Part shown: piece by piece, positions 1-9,291 of the stretch
How positions within the stretch are numbered: position 1 is the first letter of the stretch
Layout of the letters: the number at the start of each line of letters is the position of its first letter
Assembly (NCBI GenBank): GCA_018712275.1
Contig: DVHI01000082.1
Coordinates: 1 to 39,850 of the forward strand
DNA length: 39,850 bases
Reading direction: 5' to 3'
From: Candidatus Coprenecus avistercoris
GTDB taxonomy: Bacteria > Bacteroidota > Bacteroidia > Bacteroidales > UBA932
Made by a program: the position numbers and the translations under genes
The notes under the pieces: generated by a model
The model's database searches: none
Told to the model about the DNA's origin: nothing
Seen by the model: the letters and a program-made list of their open reading frames with translations, nothing else

Positions 1-989
1 GCTTTCAGCTTCTTGTTGCAAGTCGTGTTACTCGGCATGGGGAATACTTTATTATCTCTTGTCATACCCCTGTACTTCTCTATTATCTTTCGGGGAACAT
101 CCAACAATCGGATATTGGATTCCGTGTTAGTTTTCTTTCTTCGGGTGATAATCCACAGATTTCCGTCAAAGAATGTTTGCAGGTTGTCTTCCGTAAGGTT
201 CTTGACATCGGAATATGCCAAACCTGTAAAGGTGGAGAACAGAAATAAATCCCTGACAAGCTCGTGTGTCTTGTCGGGCATATCGGTGTTCATCATTGTG
301 TGTATCTCCTCTCTCGTAATATACCCTCTGTCCACGCTTTCGGGAGAGTTGATGTACCCTGCAAAGGGATTGAACGGCAGACGACCGTCATTCCTCGCTA
401 TGGAAATAATGTGTTTCAGCACAATCATGTAGCCCCAAATGGTATTGGTGCGGCATTTTTTCTCAGTACGCAGGAAATACTCGAAGTCGTTGATGAACGA
501 GAGGTTCAACTCTTTTAACGGAATATCTTCACGCTTGTAGGTATGGGGTAGGAACTCACGGATGTGCTTGCAGACGGTAACATAACGTCGGAATGTTCCT
601 TTTGCCCTGCTGTGTCCCACTTTCTTGGCAAATTCGCTGTTGTGTTGTTCAAACAGTTTTAGCAAGGTTTCCTGTTTGATACCGATGCCGAGATAGGCAT
701 CTTTCAACTTGGCAGCAGTGACATAACCGTCCGTCTGCATCAACTCTTGATAACGGCGGTTTATCTCCACTCTGATTTTGTCAACGGCACGGTTGATTCT
801 TTGCGCTTCGGCACTCTTACCCGAAGCACGGTTGTTCTTCACGTCCCACAGGCGCAAGGGAACATCCATCTTGCAACTGAACTGCTTAATCTCTCCGTCC
901 ACCGTAATGCGACACATCAAAGGCAGGTTGCCGTTGGGTTTCTCACTGCCTTTCTTCACGTAGAACAATACCTTAAATGTACTTCTCAT
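1..989 (-). CDS. Tyrosine recombinase (CTn-type integrase), 3' end cut by window
   Basis: Site-specific integrase of a conjugative or mobilizable element. Translating the minus strand from the ATG at 989 gives 329 codons without a stop before the window edge. The start MRSTFKVLFYVKKG is the usual arm-binding domain (about residues 1-95), followed by a SAM-like core-binding domain (about 105-205) and the start of the catalytic domain. The motif TFTGLAYSDVKNL (253-265) occupies the Arg-I box, but position 258 is Ala instead of Arg. Loss or displacement of Arg-I is known in the IntDOT family of Bacteroides elements. A hairpin Lys is seen in ITRRKKT. The HxxR and Tyr motifs lie outside the window. 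The codon use is AT-richer than in the neighbours, which fits recent transfer. An A-rich leader and a -7 box lie upstream. Confidence 0.93.
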   Translation of the reverse strand, partial: MRSTFKVLFYVKKGSEKPNGNLPLMCRITVDGEIKQFSCKMDVPLRLWDVKNNRASGKSAEAQRINRAVDKIRVEINRRYQELMQTDGYVTAAKLKDAYLGIGIKQETLLKLFEQHNSEFAKKVGHSRAKGTFRRYVTVCKHIREFLPHTYKREDIPLKELNLSFINDFEYFLRTEKKCRTNTIWGYMIVLKHIISIARNDGRLPFNPFAGYINSPESVDRGYITREEIHTMMNTDMPDKTHELVRDLFLFSTFTGLAYSDVKNLTEDNLQTFFDGNLWIITRRKKTNTESNIRLLDVPRKIIEKYRGMTRDNKVFPMPSNTTCNKKLK

Positions 990-1009
990 AACTCACTTTT
1001 TTTTGGTTA

Positions 1010-1017
1010 CAAAATTA
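1010..1017 (-). promoter_or_regulatory. Promoter -7 box of the integrase gene
   Basis: The minus strand reads TAATTTTG, a match to the Bacteroidota -7 consensus TAnnTTTG. It lies 20 bases upstream of the integrase ATG. It is bracketed by a perfect 9-bp inverted repeat (TAACTCACT at 989-997 and AGTGAGTTA at 1024-1032), which could be an operator or a recombinase site. Confidence 0.6.
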
Positions 1018-1276
1018 ATTCATAGTGAGTTACCGACAGATACGACACATAACGCCAAACGATGCAAAATTTAGGTTTCGCAAGAAATTTGCATCATCGC
1101 ACGGGTAATGATAAAGTAACTGAACTTTTGCTGCGTTTGTCCATATTCTGTCTCTTCTTGGCTTTTGAACAAGAGAAAAATATAGCGTAACGAACGCTTT
1201 TTCAGTCTGTTCGCTACGCTTTACTCAAATTTGCTATTCCGTTAGGTGTTTATTTTAAAAAAAAGCAGATATTATA

Positions 1277-1284
1277 TAATTTTG
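1277..1284 (+). promoter_or_regulatory. Promoter -7 box for the ompH-GT-purC-LysM unit
   Basis: TAATTTTG matches TAnnTTTG. Transcription would start near 1291, after the in-frame ATG at 1286, which argues for the ATG at 1328 as the real start of the first gene. The box lies next to the presumed element end, so the insertion may have replaced sequence just upstream of this promoter. Confidence 0.6.
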
Positions 1285-1327
1285 TGTGTTTTTTGAAATT
1301 TACAATTTATACCAACAATTAGCAGAT

Positions 1328-1936
1328 ATGAAGAAAGCCAATCTTATCATCAACATCGTACTGATTATTGCAGTAGCAGCATTGTTCGTCCTGCATTTCA
1401 CCGGGAGCGGAAAGGCTTCCAAGCCCCAAACAACAGGAAATGAGAACGTAACAGCGGTAAAGGGAGACATCGTGTATATCAACCTGGACACCCTTGTCAA
1501 CCAGTATGACATGTACAATGACCTCCGATCAGAGCTGCAGGGCAAGCTCAGCGCGATAGAGAACGATATCAACAAGCAGGGACGCGCACTCGAGAACGAC
1601 ATCAAGAGCTTCCAGGAGAAGATGCAGAAAGGCCTGCTGACCCGCTCCCAGGCCGAGAGCATGAACAATGACCTCGCCCAGCGCGACCAGGACCTGAGGA
1701 ACCTCACCCAGCAGAAACAGATGGAGATGGCCGAGGAGGAGAGCGTGATGCTCAACAAGGTCATGGACGCCATCACCACATACGTAGCGGAGTACAACAA
1801 ACAGAAGCAGTACTCCCTCATCCTGACCACCACTACCGCCACCACTACCGTCATCAACGGAAACTCCGGTCTGGACATTACTCAGGAGATTCTGAACGGC
1901 CTCAACGCTGAATATATCAAGAACAGAAACAAATAA
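1328..1936 (+). CDS. OmpH/Skp-family periplasmic chaperone-like protein
   Basis: 202-residue protein. It starts with MKKANLIINIVLIIAVAALF, an uncleaved or cleavable hydrophobic N-terminus, then a short Gly/Ser linker and a Skp-like body with a long Gln/Glu/Lys/Asp-rich coiled coil (about residues 60-135). The phrase DIVYINLDTLVNQYDMY before the coil is typical of the OmpH family in Bacteroidota. Family members bind unfolded outer-membrane proteins in the periplasm. An in-frame ATG lies 42 bases upstream at 1286, but it sits ahead of the predicted transcription start. The C-terminal part is Thr-rich (SLILTTTTATTTVI), a normal variant of the closing beta-sheet. It is the first gene of a plus-strand run that continues 6 bases later with a glycosyltransferase. 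Confidence 0.85.
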   Translation: MKKANLIINIVLIIAVAALFVLHFTGSGKASKPQTTGNENVTAVKGDIVYINLDTLVNQYDMYNDLRSELQGKLSAIENDINKQGRALENDIKSFQEKMQKGLLTRSQAESMNNDLAQRDQDLRNLTQQKQMEMAEEESVMLNKVMDAITTYVAEYNKQKQYSLILTTTTATTTVINGNSGLDITQEILNGLNAEYIKNRNK

Positions 1937-1942
1937 CCCACT

Positions 1943-3061
1943 TTGAGAATCGCCATCCTATCGTGCTTTCCTCCCTACCGCGGAGGCATCTCCCAGTTCA
2001 ACACATCCCTGTATCAGGAACTGGCGGGGAGATGCACGGTAGGAGCGTTCAATTTCAAGAGACAGTATCCGGAGTTCCTCTTCCCGGGCAAGACCCAGTA
2101 CATCGAGGACGGCAGCCGTCCTCCCTTTGAGACATCCCGCGTACTGGACACGGCCAATCCGCTGTCCTACATCTCCACGGCCAGGACCATCCGCGCATGG
2201 AAGCCGGACCTGCTGCTGATGAGATACTGGATGCCGTACTTTGCCCCGTCCCAGGGATACGTGGCCAGGCACATGGCCCCCGGATGCAAGGTCATCTCGA
2301 TACTCGACAACGTCATACCGCACGAGCACCATTTCTTCGACCGTCCGCTGACTACCTATTATATAAATGGTCACGACGGTTTCGTCGTACTGTGCAATGC
2401 CGTCCGCGACGACCTCCTGCGCCTGAAGCCGGACGCCCGCCACATAGTCTCCCCCCACCCGATATACTCCAACTTCGGAGAGAAGGTCCCGAGGGAGCAG
2501 GCCTGCCGGACCCTGGGCATAGACCCCGGAAAGAAGACACTGCTGTTCTTCGGGCTCATACGCGAGTATAAGGGACTGGACATCCTCCTGGAGGCCTTCT
2601 CCACCCTGGACGACAGCTACCAGCTGGTCATCGCAGGAGAGCCCTACGGTTCCTTCGAGCCGTACGCCAGACTGATTGAGGCCAGTCCCAACCGCAGCCG
2701 CATCCACCTCTTCGACCGCTTCATAAGCGACAGCGAGGTGGCCCCCTTCTTCTGTGCCGCGGACCTCTGCGTCCTCCCCTACCGCTCGGCGACCCAGAGC
2801 GGCATCAGCTCCATAGCCTACCATTTTGACCTCCCAATGGTCACCACCTCGGTCGGCGGCCTGAAGGAGATGATCGGAGACTCGGGCACGGGAATTGTAA
2901 CAGACAGCATCAGCCCGGAGGCAGTCCGGGAAGCCGTCATCAGGTATTTCTCCGACGACAGTATCCGCCGCGGATGCCTGGAGGCCATAGCCGGAGAGAA
3001 GGACAGACTCTCGTGGAAGAGATTCTGCTCGAACCTGCTGGATTTTTACAACAGTCTATAA
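1943..3061 (+). CDS. Glycosyltransferase family 4 (GT-B fold)
   Basis: 372-residue cytoplasmic sugar transferase of the GT4 type, which uses a nucleotide-sugar donor to extend a glycan or glycolipid. The N-terminal Rossmann half starts with [19 protein letters not shown], where the Gly-Gly-Ile loop is the usual acceptor/nucleotide contact. The C-terminal half shows the GT4 hinge [20 protein letters not shown] (about 195-215) and the donor-binding stretch [20 protein letters not shown], followed by VGGLKEMI and GTGIV. No ATG fits: the ORF begins with TTG at 1943, 6 bases after the preceding stop, and the family start follows it directly. The acceptor is unknown. Its place between an envelope chaperone and purC gives no strong hint beyond envelope polysaccharide work. 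Confidence 0.85.
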   Translation: MRIAILSCFPPYRGGISQFNTSLYQELAGRCTVGAFNFKRQYPEFLFPGKTQYIEDGSRPPFETSRVLDTANPLSYISTARTIRAWKPDLLLMRYWMPYFAPSQGYVARHMAPGCKVISILDNVIPHEHHFFDRPLTTYYINGHDGFVVLCNAVRDDLLRLKPDARHIVSPHPIYSNFGEKVPREQACRTLGIDPGKKTLLFFGLIREYKGLDILLEAFSTLDDSYQLVIAGEPYGSFEPYARLIEASPNRSRIHLFDRFISDSEVAPFFCAADLCVLPYRSATQSGISSIAYHFDLPMVTTSVGGLKEMIGDSGTGIVTDSISPEAVREAVIRYFSDDSIRRGCLEAIAGEKDRLSWKRFCSNLLDFYNSL

Positions 3062-3077
3062 TAAAACACCATACACC

Positions 3078-4031
3078 ATGAAAGCAATTACACAGACCGC
3101 ATTCAGTTTCAGCCATCAGACGGGCAAGTACGAGGGGAAAGTCCGCGACGTCTACACTATCGACGACCGCTACATCGCGATGATAGCTACTGACAGGATC
3201 TCGGCATTTGACGTCATCCTGCCCAAGGGAATACCTTATAAGGGACAAGTGCTCAACCAGATAGCCTCCATGTTCCTGGATGCCACAGCCGACATCGTAC
3301 AGAACTGGAAGATAGCCTCGCCCGATCCCATGGTGACCGTAGGCTACAAGTGCCAGGGTCTGCCCATAGAGATGATCGTCAGGGGCTACCTGACCGGCAG
3401 CTCGTGGAGGGCTTACAAGAACGGAGCCCGCGAGATCTGCGGAGTACCCATCCCCGACGGCATGCGCGAGCACCAGAAGTTCGAGCACCCCATCATCACC
3501 CCGACCACCAAGGCCGAGATAGGCACCCACGACGAGGACATCTCCAAGGAGGAGATCATCCGCCGCGGTCTGGTATCAGCCGAAGACTACGCCAAGCTCG
3601 AGGACTATGCCCTAAGACTCTTCCAGAGAGGCACCGAGATGGCCGCCCAGCGCGGTCTGATACTCGTGGACACCAAGTACGAGTTCGGCAAGAGAGACGG
3701 AGAGCTCTACCTCATCGACGAGATACATACCCCCGACTCATCCCGCTACTTCTACGCGGACGGCTACGAGGAGCGATTCGCCAAGGGCGAGCCCCAGAGG
3801 CAGCTCTCCAAGGAGTTTGTCCGTGAGTGGCTGATGGCCAACGGATTCAGCGGTCAGGCCGGACAGCAGGTGCCCGAGATGACCGATGAGATCGTAGGCA
3901 GCATCTCCGACCGCTACATCGAGCTGTTCGAGCACATCACCGGAAAGAAGTTCGAGCCAGCCGAATACGGAGAGGATCCTTACGCCCGTATCGAGGCCAA
4001 CATCAACAACACTCTCGCCCGACTGGTATGA
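3078..4031 (+). CDS. purC: SAICAR synthase (phosphoribosylaminoimidazole-succinocarboxamide synthase)
   Basis: Joins CAIR and aspartate with ATP hydrolysis to give SAICAR in de novo purine synthesis, in the cytosol. The 317-residue length is that of the longer PurC form common in Bacteroidota. Family marks include the N-terminal [38 protein letters not shown], the signature [14 protein letters not shown] and [11 protein letters not shown] followed by [11 protein letters not shown]. It starts 16 bases after the glycosyltransferase and overlaps the next gene by 4 bases (ATGA), so translation is probably coupled. Nothing unusual was seen in the catalytic segments. Confidence 0.97.
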   Translation: MKAITQTAFSFSHQTGKYEGKVRDVYTIDDRYIAMIATDRISAFDVILPKGIPYKGQVLNQIASMFLDATADIVQNWKIASPDPMVTVGYKCQGLPIEMIVRGYLTGSSWRAYKNGAREICGVPIPDGMREHQKFEHPIITPTTKAEIGTHDEDISKEEIIRRGLVSAEDYAKLEDYALRLFQRGTEMAAQRGLILVDTKYEFGKRDGELYLIDEIHTPDSSRYFYADGYEERFAKGEPQRQLSKEFVREWLMANGFSGQAGQQVPEMTDEIVGSISDRYIELFEHITGKKFEPAEYGEDPYARIEANINNTLARLV

Positions 4032-5836
4032 GACTGCTGCTGACCGTCCTGCTGGGCCTGATGCTCGCAGCTCCGGCCGCCGTTAGAGCCGGCGCCCAGG
4101 AATTCGTGGCCACGCCCGTGGAGATATCCGCCGACAAGGTCAATGTCAAGGGCACCGTCTACTACCTCCACAAAGTGCTCAAGGGCCACACCCTGTACTC
4201 CATCTCGAAAGCCTACGGTGTAGACATAGACGCTATCAAGGCTGCCAATCCGTCCCTGTCCGAAGGACTGAAGGCCGGCATGCTGCTCTACATCCCGGAA
4301 CTCCCCGCCCGGACGGATGCATCCGCGGATACAGCCGTTCCCGCAGTCAAGGTTACGGCGGAGAACTCCGTACCGGCCGATTCTGAGGTACGCGCCGATG
4401 ACAAGAAGACCGCCCCCGCCGGAAAGGCCAGGGCCGCAAAGCAAAAGAAATACAGGAAGTACAATGTAAAATGGTACGAGACCCTGGACGACGTGGCCGT
4501 CAAGTTCAATGTCACCACAGAGGCCATCATAGCCCTCAACGGCATAGACCCTGACTCCGGCAAGCGCATCCGCTCCGTCATGATTCCGGACAGCGCCTAC
4601 ATGCAGGAGTTCAATGCGGGAAGAATACCGGAAGACGGAGAGCCCGGGACCGACCGGGAGGAGCGGACCGCACGCCATGCTGAAGTGCTCGCCCCCACAG
4701 AAGAGTCCGTTCCGGCTGAGACCGCGGTCCGGGAATGGGAAGTAATCCCCGACCCCAGCGGCACCGAACGCCGGATAACCCTGGTCCTGCCGTTCAATGC
4801 CAGCCGCCTTACGGGTAGCCTGAACGCCTATACGGCCGACTTCTACGCCGGAGCGATGATTGCAGCGGCGGACCTCAAGGAAAGGGGACTTTTCTCCAAC
4901 TTCCACCTCAACGTCATCGACATCAACCGCTACGGCAGCGCCTGGGAGCTGGTGGCGGACAACGCCCTCAGCGGCAGCGACCTCATCATCGGCCCCATAT
5001 CCGAACGGGACATGCAGCCCATAGCCTCATGGGCCCGGAGCAGGAGAGTGCCGGTGGTATCCCCGCTGGACCTGAAAACAGCCTCCCTCCTGCAGGACAA
5101 CCCCTGCCTGTACCTCTTTCCCCCTCAGTCGGACCTGGCCCTGGGACATCAGCTGGACAAGATAGCGGAGGCCTCCCTCAACTCCGACACCACCGAATCC
5201 GTGACTGTCATCTACGAGCAGGGCTATGAGCGTTCCGACCTGGTCCTCCAGACCATGAGCGGGCTGGCGGAGAGAGGCATAGCCTTCAAGACCTTCAAGT
5301 ACGACTTTCTCAGCGGCCGCGGCATCGACTCGCTGATGAGCCTGTCTCTGGACACTGTCCTGGTCAACCGGGTGATCATCCCCTCCATGAGCGAGGCCTT
5401 CATCACCGACGCCCTCCGCAACCTCAGCCTCATCCAGAGTTCCCGCGGATACATCATTGACGTCTACGGCCTGAGCCGCTGGAAGAGCTTCGAGACAGTG
5501 GAGCAGGACTATTTCCATGCCCTCGACCTGCGCCTGGCCATGTCCTACCACATAGACTACAACTCCCCGGAGGTCATGGACTTCATCCACAAGTACAGGG
5601 CCGCCTTCAACACAGAGCCCACATCCTTCGCATTCCAGGGATACGACATCATGACATTCTTCGTGGAGGCCATGAACACCCTGGGCAGGGACTTCCCGGA
5701 CGGCATAGCCCGGGTAAGGAGAAGCCTGCTGCAGTCGGACGTGATGTTCGAGGAAGTCAGTCCGGGCTCCGGCTACCAGAACACGGCGTTCAAGGACATC
5801 TGCTTCACCTCGGGATGGAGAGTCCTCAACGAATAA
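4028..5836 (+). CDS. LysM protein with periplasmic-binding-protein-like domain
   Basis: 602-residue exported protein. A signal peptide (about residues 1-23, ending AVRAGA) is followed by a LysM domain (44-90, with [20 protein letters not shown]), a charged Ala/Lys/Asp linker, a second weaker LysM-like unit (144-188, [20 protein letters not shown]), another acidic linker and a type I periplasmic-binding-protein fold (about 250-595, from [14 protein letters not shown] through [18 protein letters not shown] to [13 protein letters not shown]). LysM domains bind peptidoglycan. The second fold resembles that of LpoA-like and ABC-substrate proteins, so a role as a wall-bound sensor or activator of cell-wall enzymes is possible but inferred. 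It overlaps purC by 4 bases and ends just before a terminator. Confidence 0.85.
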   Translation: MRLLLTVLLGLMLAAPAAVRAGAQEFVATPVEISADKVNVKGTVYYLHKVLKGHTLYSISKAYGVDIDAIKAANPSLSEGLKAGMLLYIPELPARTDASADTAVPAVKVTAENSVPADSEVRADDKKTAPAGKARAAKQKKYRKYNVKWYETLDDVAVKFNVTTEAIIALNGIDPDSGKRIRSVMIPDSAYMQEFNAGRIPEDGEPGTDREERTARHAEVLAPTEESVPAETAVREWEVIPDPSGTERRITLVLPFNASRLTGSLNAYTADFYAGAMIAAADLKERGLFSNFHLNVIDINRYGSAWELVADNALSGSDLIIGPISERDMQPIASWARSRRVPVVSPLDLKTASLLQDNPCLYLFPPQSDLALGHQLDKIAEASLNSDTTESVTVIYEQGYERSDLVLQTMSGLAERGIAFKTFKYDFLSGRGIDSLMSLSLDTVLVNRVIIPSMSEAFITDALRNLSLIQSSRGYIIDVYGLSRWKSFETVEQDYFHALDLRLAMSYHIDYNSPEVMDFIHKYRAAFNTEPTSFAFQGYDIMTFFVEAMNTLGRDFPDGIARVRRSLLQSDVMFEEVSPGSGYQNTAFKDICFTSGWRVLNE

Positions 5837-5844
5837 ATGAAAGA

Positions 5845-5887
5845 AGGTCCGCCACACGACGAATGTGACGGACCTTCATGTTTTTCA
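5845..5887. terminator. Bidirectional terminator between convergent operons
   Basis: The 14-base arms at 5845-5858 (GAAGGTCCGCCACA) and 5866-5879 pair with one mismatch around a 7-base loop, with T5 at 5883-5887. It lies between the end of the LysM gene (5836) and the end of the opposing aminopeptidase gene (5902) and can serve both. Confidence 0.85.
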
Positions 5888-5901
5888 GACGCCGGAGGAG
5901 C

Positions 5902-7638
5902 TTACTTGACGCAGTTGCGGTTGAAATCCTCTATCCACTGCTTCTCGGCAGCGTCCAGCATGTCATAATTGACCGGAGACATGTCTATGGGAGCGACTGT
6001 CAGGGTCTCGAAGGCCAGGAACTCCCCGAACACATTACGCACGTGAGGCACTACCAGTACCGCATTCTCATGACGGATACCATACTCACCCTCCACATAT
6101 AAAGCCGGTTCGTTGGACATCACCATGCCCTCGGCAAGCTGCACCGGGTTCTCCTCCATCCTTACGCTCTGAGGTCCCTCGTGCACACAGAGGTTGTGTC
6201 CTATACCATGACACGTTCCATGCCAGTACATCCTGCCGGCCTTCATGATAGGACCACGGGCCAGAATATCCAGCAGACACCCTCTCATACCCTTATAGAA
6301 TACAGCCATACTCAAGTCTATCATGCCTTTCAGTGCGACTGTATAATCGTCTTTCTGAACCTGTGTAAGGGGGCCGAGCGGAATAGTACGGGTTGTGTCC
6401 GTAGTACCGTAGGTATATTGCGCACCTGTGTCGATCAACAGGAAGCCTTCCGGACGGATGACAGCACTGCTCTCAGCCGTGGGCACGTAGTGAGGCAGGG
6501 CTGCATTCGCTCCGAAACCCACTATCGCGGGGAAACTCTCGCCCAGATAGTCCGGACACTCGCTGCGGTACTCTATCAGCTTGAGAGCCACGTCGTACTC
6601 CTTTATACCCTTGTCGGCATTGGCCTTTACCCAGTCTATCGTCTTGACCAGAGCCTTGGCGTCCTCCTGGAAAGCGCGGCGGTATCCCTCTATCTCCACG
6701 GGATTCTTTATCGCCTTCATGAAGTTAAGTGTGCCGCCCGCCGTGGGATCGGCCATGTAGGGCCGGAAAGGTGCACGCTGATGGATGTTGTCCATAGCGG
6801 CAAAGAAATACTTGGCCGTAATCTTCCCTGACGAGAAAATGCGGACACAGTCCTTGGGCAAAGCCTTCAGGAAACGGCCGAACTCCTCATAGTCCTTGAG
6901 GATCACACCCTCCCTGAGCAGGGCCGACATAGCGTCATGCTCCAGCATCTCCTGACGCAGAAAGAGGGTGATACACTCGGGAGTGACCACGGCATAGGAG
7001 AGGGGCAGCGGGTTATATTCGATGTCCGTACCGCGGATGTTGCAGAGCCACGCCACCTCGTCCATACAGGTGATGATATAGGCAAACGGCATTCCCATTT
7101 CCAGTTTCTCCACCAGACGACGGTGCTTGGACTGCACGCTCTCACCGCTGATGCTGTCGGGGACGAAGCGCACAGGGTTGAACTCCAGGGCCGGACGGTC
7201 CTTCCAGATCCTGTCGAAGGGATCCTCGATAAGAGTAACGTTAAGCGGAGCAAGAGCATCCAGCATGTTCTGGTACTCCGCATAGGAAAACAGGTCCTCA
7301 TCCATAGCCACGATATCCTCGTCGGACAGATGCTCCTTGATCCACTGCGGTACAGTAGGCTCGCCCTCCACGCGAAGTTTCCTCATCTCTATACCTGAGC
7401 CTTCCAGCTGCTTGGCAGCCTGTATGAAGAAACGGGAATCAACCCACAGGGCCGCTTCCTTCTGGGTCACCACGAGAGTGGCAGCCTCACCGGTAAAACC
7501 TGAAAGCCACTCAAGTATCTTATAATGCGCGGGAATATACTCCCCGAAATGAGGGTCAGTCGAAGGGATTATCATTGCCGAGATATCGTCCTCGGCCAGG
7601 ACCTTGCGCAGAAGGTCCAGTCGCTGGGTTCTTTCCAT
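5902..7638 (-). CDS. Aminopeptidase P family (Xaa-Pro aminopeptidase, M24B)
   Basis: Removes an N-terminal residue preceding proline, using two metal ions; cytosolic. About 578 residues, the long three-domain form: two creatinase-like N-terminal domains (VDSRFFIQAAKQLE in the first) and a C-terminal pita-bread domain. Metal ligands are visible as Asp in LIDTGAQYTYG, Asp in TDTTRTI, His in GTCHGIGHNLCVHEGP, Glu in SNEPALYV and Glu in GIRHENAVLV. The ATG at 7638 is preferred to the in-frame TTG at 7647. It is the last gene of the minus-strand operon, 24 bases after recN, and ends at the shared terminator. Confidence 0.93.
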   Translation of the reverse strand: MERTQRLDLLRKVLAEDDISAMIIPSTDPHFGEYIPAHYKILEWLSGFTGEAATLVVTQKEAALWVDSRFFIQAAKQLEGSGIEMRKLRVEGEPTVPQWIKEHLSDEDIVAMDEDLFSYAEYQNMLDALAPLNVTLIEDPFDRIWKDRPALEFNPVRFVPDSISGESVQSKHRRLVEKLEMGMPFAYIITCMDEVAWLCNIRGTDIEYNPLPLSYAVVTPECITLFLRQEMLEHDAMSALLREGVILKDYEEFGRFLKALPKDCVRIFSSGKITAKYFFAAMDNIHQRAPFRPYMADPTAGGTLNFMKAIKNPVEIEGYRRAFQEDAKALVKTIDWVKANADKGIKEYDVALKLIEYRSECPDYLGESFPAIVGFGANAALPHYVPTAESSAVIRPEGFLLIDTGAQYTYGTTDTTRTIPLGPLTQVQKDDYTVALKGMIDLSMAVFYKGMRGCLLDILARGPIMKAGRMYWHGTCHGIGHNLCVHEGPQSVRMEENPVQLAEGMVMSNEPALYVEGEYGIRHENAVLVVPHVRNVFGEFLAFETLTVAPIDMSPVNYDMLDAAEKQWIEDFNRNCVK

Positions 7639-7662
7639 AGATCTCAATATATTAAGTTGTTA

Positions 7663-9291
7663 TTAATTGCCTGCCTTCGCCAGCAGCTCCCGCGCATTCT
7701 CGACCGCTGCGGACGTAAGCTCCGAGCCGCTGAGCATACGGGCCACCTCGGCGACCCTCTCTTCCCCATCCAGCCTGCGGATGCCGGTAGCAGCCGTGCC
7801 GTCCGTCCCGAACTCCTTGTACACCAGATAGTGTGTCCCTTTCTTTGAAGCTATCTGCGGAAGATGAGTGATGGCGAATATCTGCATCCTCTCCCCCATC
7901 CGGCCTATCATGTCTCCCATCTTATCCGCGATTCTGCCTGAAACTCCCGTATCTATCTCATCGAATATCATGGTCGGAAGAGAGGTATAGCGGGCCAGCA
8001 GCCCCTTAAGGGACAGCATTACCCTCGAAAGCTCGCCGCCGGAGGCTACCTTCGAGATATCCCGGAGGGATGCCGGACCATTGGCCGAGAACATGAAATC
8101 CAGCCTGTCGCCCCCCGAAAGAGTCAGCTTCTCCGTCGGAGTGACCACGGCCCGGAAGACAGCATGAGGCATCTCCAGGGAACGTATATCCTCCTGCAAC
8201 TCAGATGAAAGGGCGTCGCAGGCCCCGCGGCGCTGCTCCGACAGACGGTCCGCAAGTTCCCTGCGGCGCCTGCCCAGCACCTCCAGCTCTTTTTTCAGCT
8301 CCGCCAGGCGCTCCTGCTGCTCCTCCGTACCGCTGAGAGAGGCGGCAAGGCTGTCGCGGAGCGCGATCAGGGCATCCACGCTGTCGCAGCCGTATTTTCT
8401 CTGGAGGGAATATATCAGGGACATCCTCTCCTCGACCGCCTCAAGACGCTCTGGAGATACGGTAATGCCGGAGGATATGTCCTCTATCTCCCGCTCTATG
8501 TCCGAGACTTCTATCCTGCAGGAGTCCAGGCGGTCAGCCAGAGGCTGCAGACGGGAGTCGTAGGAAGAATACTTTGAAAGGCGGGCGGCAGCATCCTTGA
8601 GGAGCTGAGCCACCGAAAGTTCCTCAGGATTGAGGGACGAATATGCCGACTCGAGCCCGCTGCGGATATCCTCCGCATGGGCCAGGGCCTTCTGCTCCGA
8701 CTCCAGGGCCTCCTGTTCCCCGGATACCAGCCGGGCTTCCTGCAGACGGCCGAGCTGGAACTGCCGGTACTCGGAGTCTCTCTCCGCTTCGGCTATGGAG
8801 TCCTCGAGGGAGCGTATTTCACTGTCCTTGGACTCATATTCTCCGTACACCCTCCTGTACTCCTCCAGGAGCGGTGCAGTGCCGGCGAAATGGTCTATCA
8901 CACCCAGACGGAAATCCGGGTCAGTCAGGAGCAGATGCTGATGCTGCTCGTGTATGTCAATGATTCTGGAGGATATGGCTGCAAGATCTGTCAGGGAGAC
9001 CGGTTCATCGTTCAGAAATGAACGGGAGCGGCCGGCTGGTGTGATAACCCGGCGAAGGATGTACTCCTCTCCAGTACGGCGGTCATGAAACTCTGCTTCC
9101 ACCACACAGTTGCGGGAGGTATCACTGAATACGGACGAATCCGCCCGTTTCCCAAGAATAAGGGACAGGGCTCCCAGCAGAATGGATTTGCCGGCACCTG
9201 TCTCACCCGTAATGATAATCAGGCCATCGGGGAAGGTGATGTCCAGGGAGGAAATCAGCGCATAGTTGGATATGGACAGACGGGTCAGCAT
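7663..9291 (-). CDS. recN: DNA repair protein RecN
   Basis: SMC-like ATPase for double-strand-break repair. 542 residues. Walker A GETGAGKS at 29-36, long coiled-coil arms in the middle (Glu/Leu/Arg-rich, about 150-370), an ABC-type signature around KVASGGELSRVMLSLKGLL, and Walker B TMIFDEIDTG near 440-447 followed by FAITHLPQIAS, all classic RecN. Its start overlaps the end of coaBC by 7 bases. The bamD-rpoZ-coaBC-recN order is a conserved Bacteroidota cluster. Confidence 0.97.
   Translation of the reverse strand: MLTRLSISNYALISSLDITFPDGLIIITGETGAGKSILLGALSLILGKRADSSVFSDTSRNCVVEAEFHDRRTGEEYILRRVITPAGRSRSFLNDEPVSLTDLAAISSRIIDIHEQHQHLLLTDPDFRLGVIDHFAGTAPLLEEYRRVYGEYESKDSEIRSLEDSIAEAERDSEYRQFQLGRLQEARLVSGEQEALESEQKALAHAEDIRSGLESAYSSLNPEELSVAQLLKDAAARLSKYSSYDSRLQPLADRLDSCRIEVSDIEREIEDISSGITVSPERLEAVEERMSLIYSLQRKYGCDSVDALIALRDSLAASLSGTEEQQERLAELKKELEVLGRRRRELADRLSEQRRGACDALSSELQEDIRSLEMPHAVFRAVVTPTEKLTLSGGDRLDFMFSANGPASLRDISKVASGGELSRVMLSLKGLLARYTSLPTMIFDEIDTGVSGRIADKMGDMIGRMGERMQIFAITHLPQIASKKGTHYLVYKEFGTDGTAATGIRRLDGEERVAEVARMLSGSELTSAAVENARELLAKAGN

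Larger units (their letters stand above)
990..1285. other. Integrase-proximal element end with inverted repeats
   Basis: This gene-free AT-rich stretch carries three inverted repeats: 989-997/1024-1032 (9 bp perfect), 1061-1068/1088-1095 (GATGCAAA and TTTGCATC, 8 bp perfect) and 1184-1195/1209-1220 (12 bp, one mismatch, AGCGTAACGAAC and GTTCGCTACGCT). In CTn-like elements the att site and the integrase arm sites lie next to the int gene, so the element boundary is probably here, left of the ompH-like gene. No tRNA target and no clear direct-repeat core could be seen with only one end available. Confidence 0.5.

Noticed and set aside
1286-1327. Upstream ATG of the OmpH-like gene
   Set aside because: It lies between the -7 box and the expected transcription start, and adds residues that break the signal sequence.
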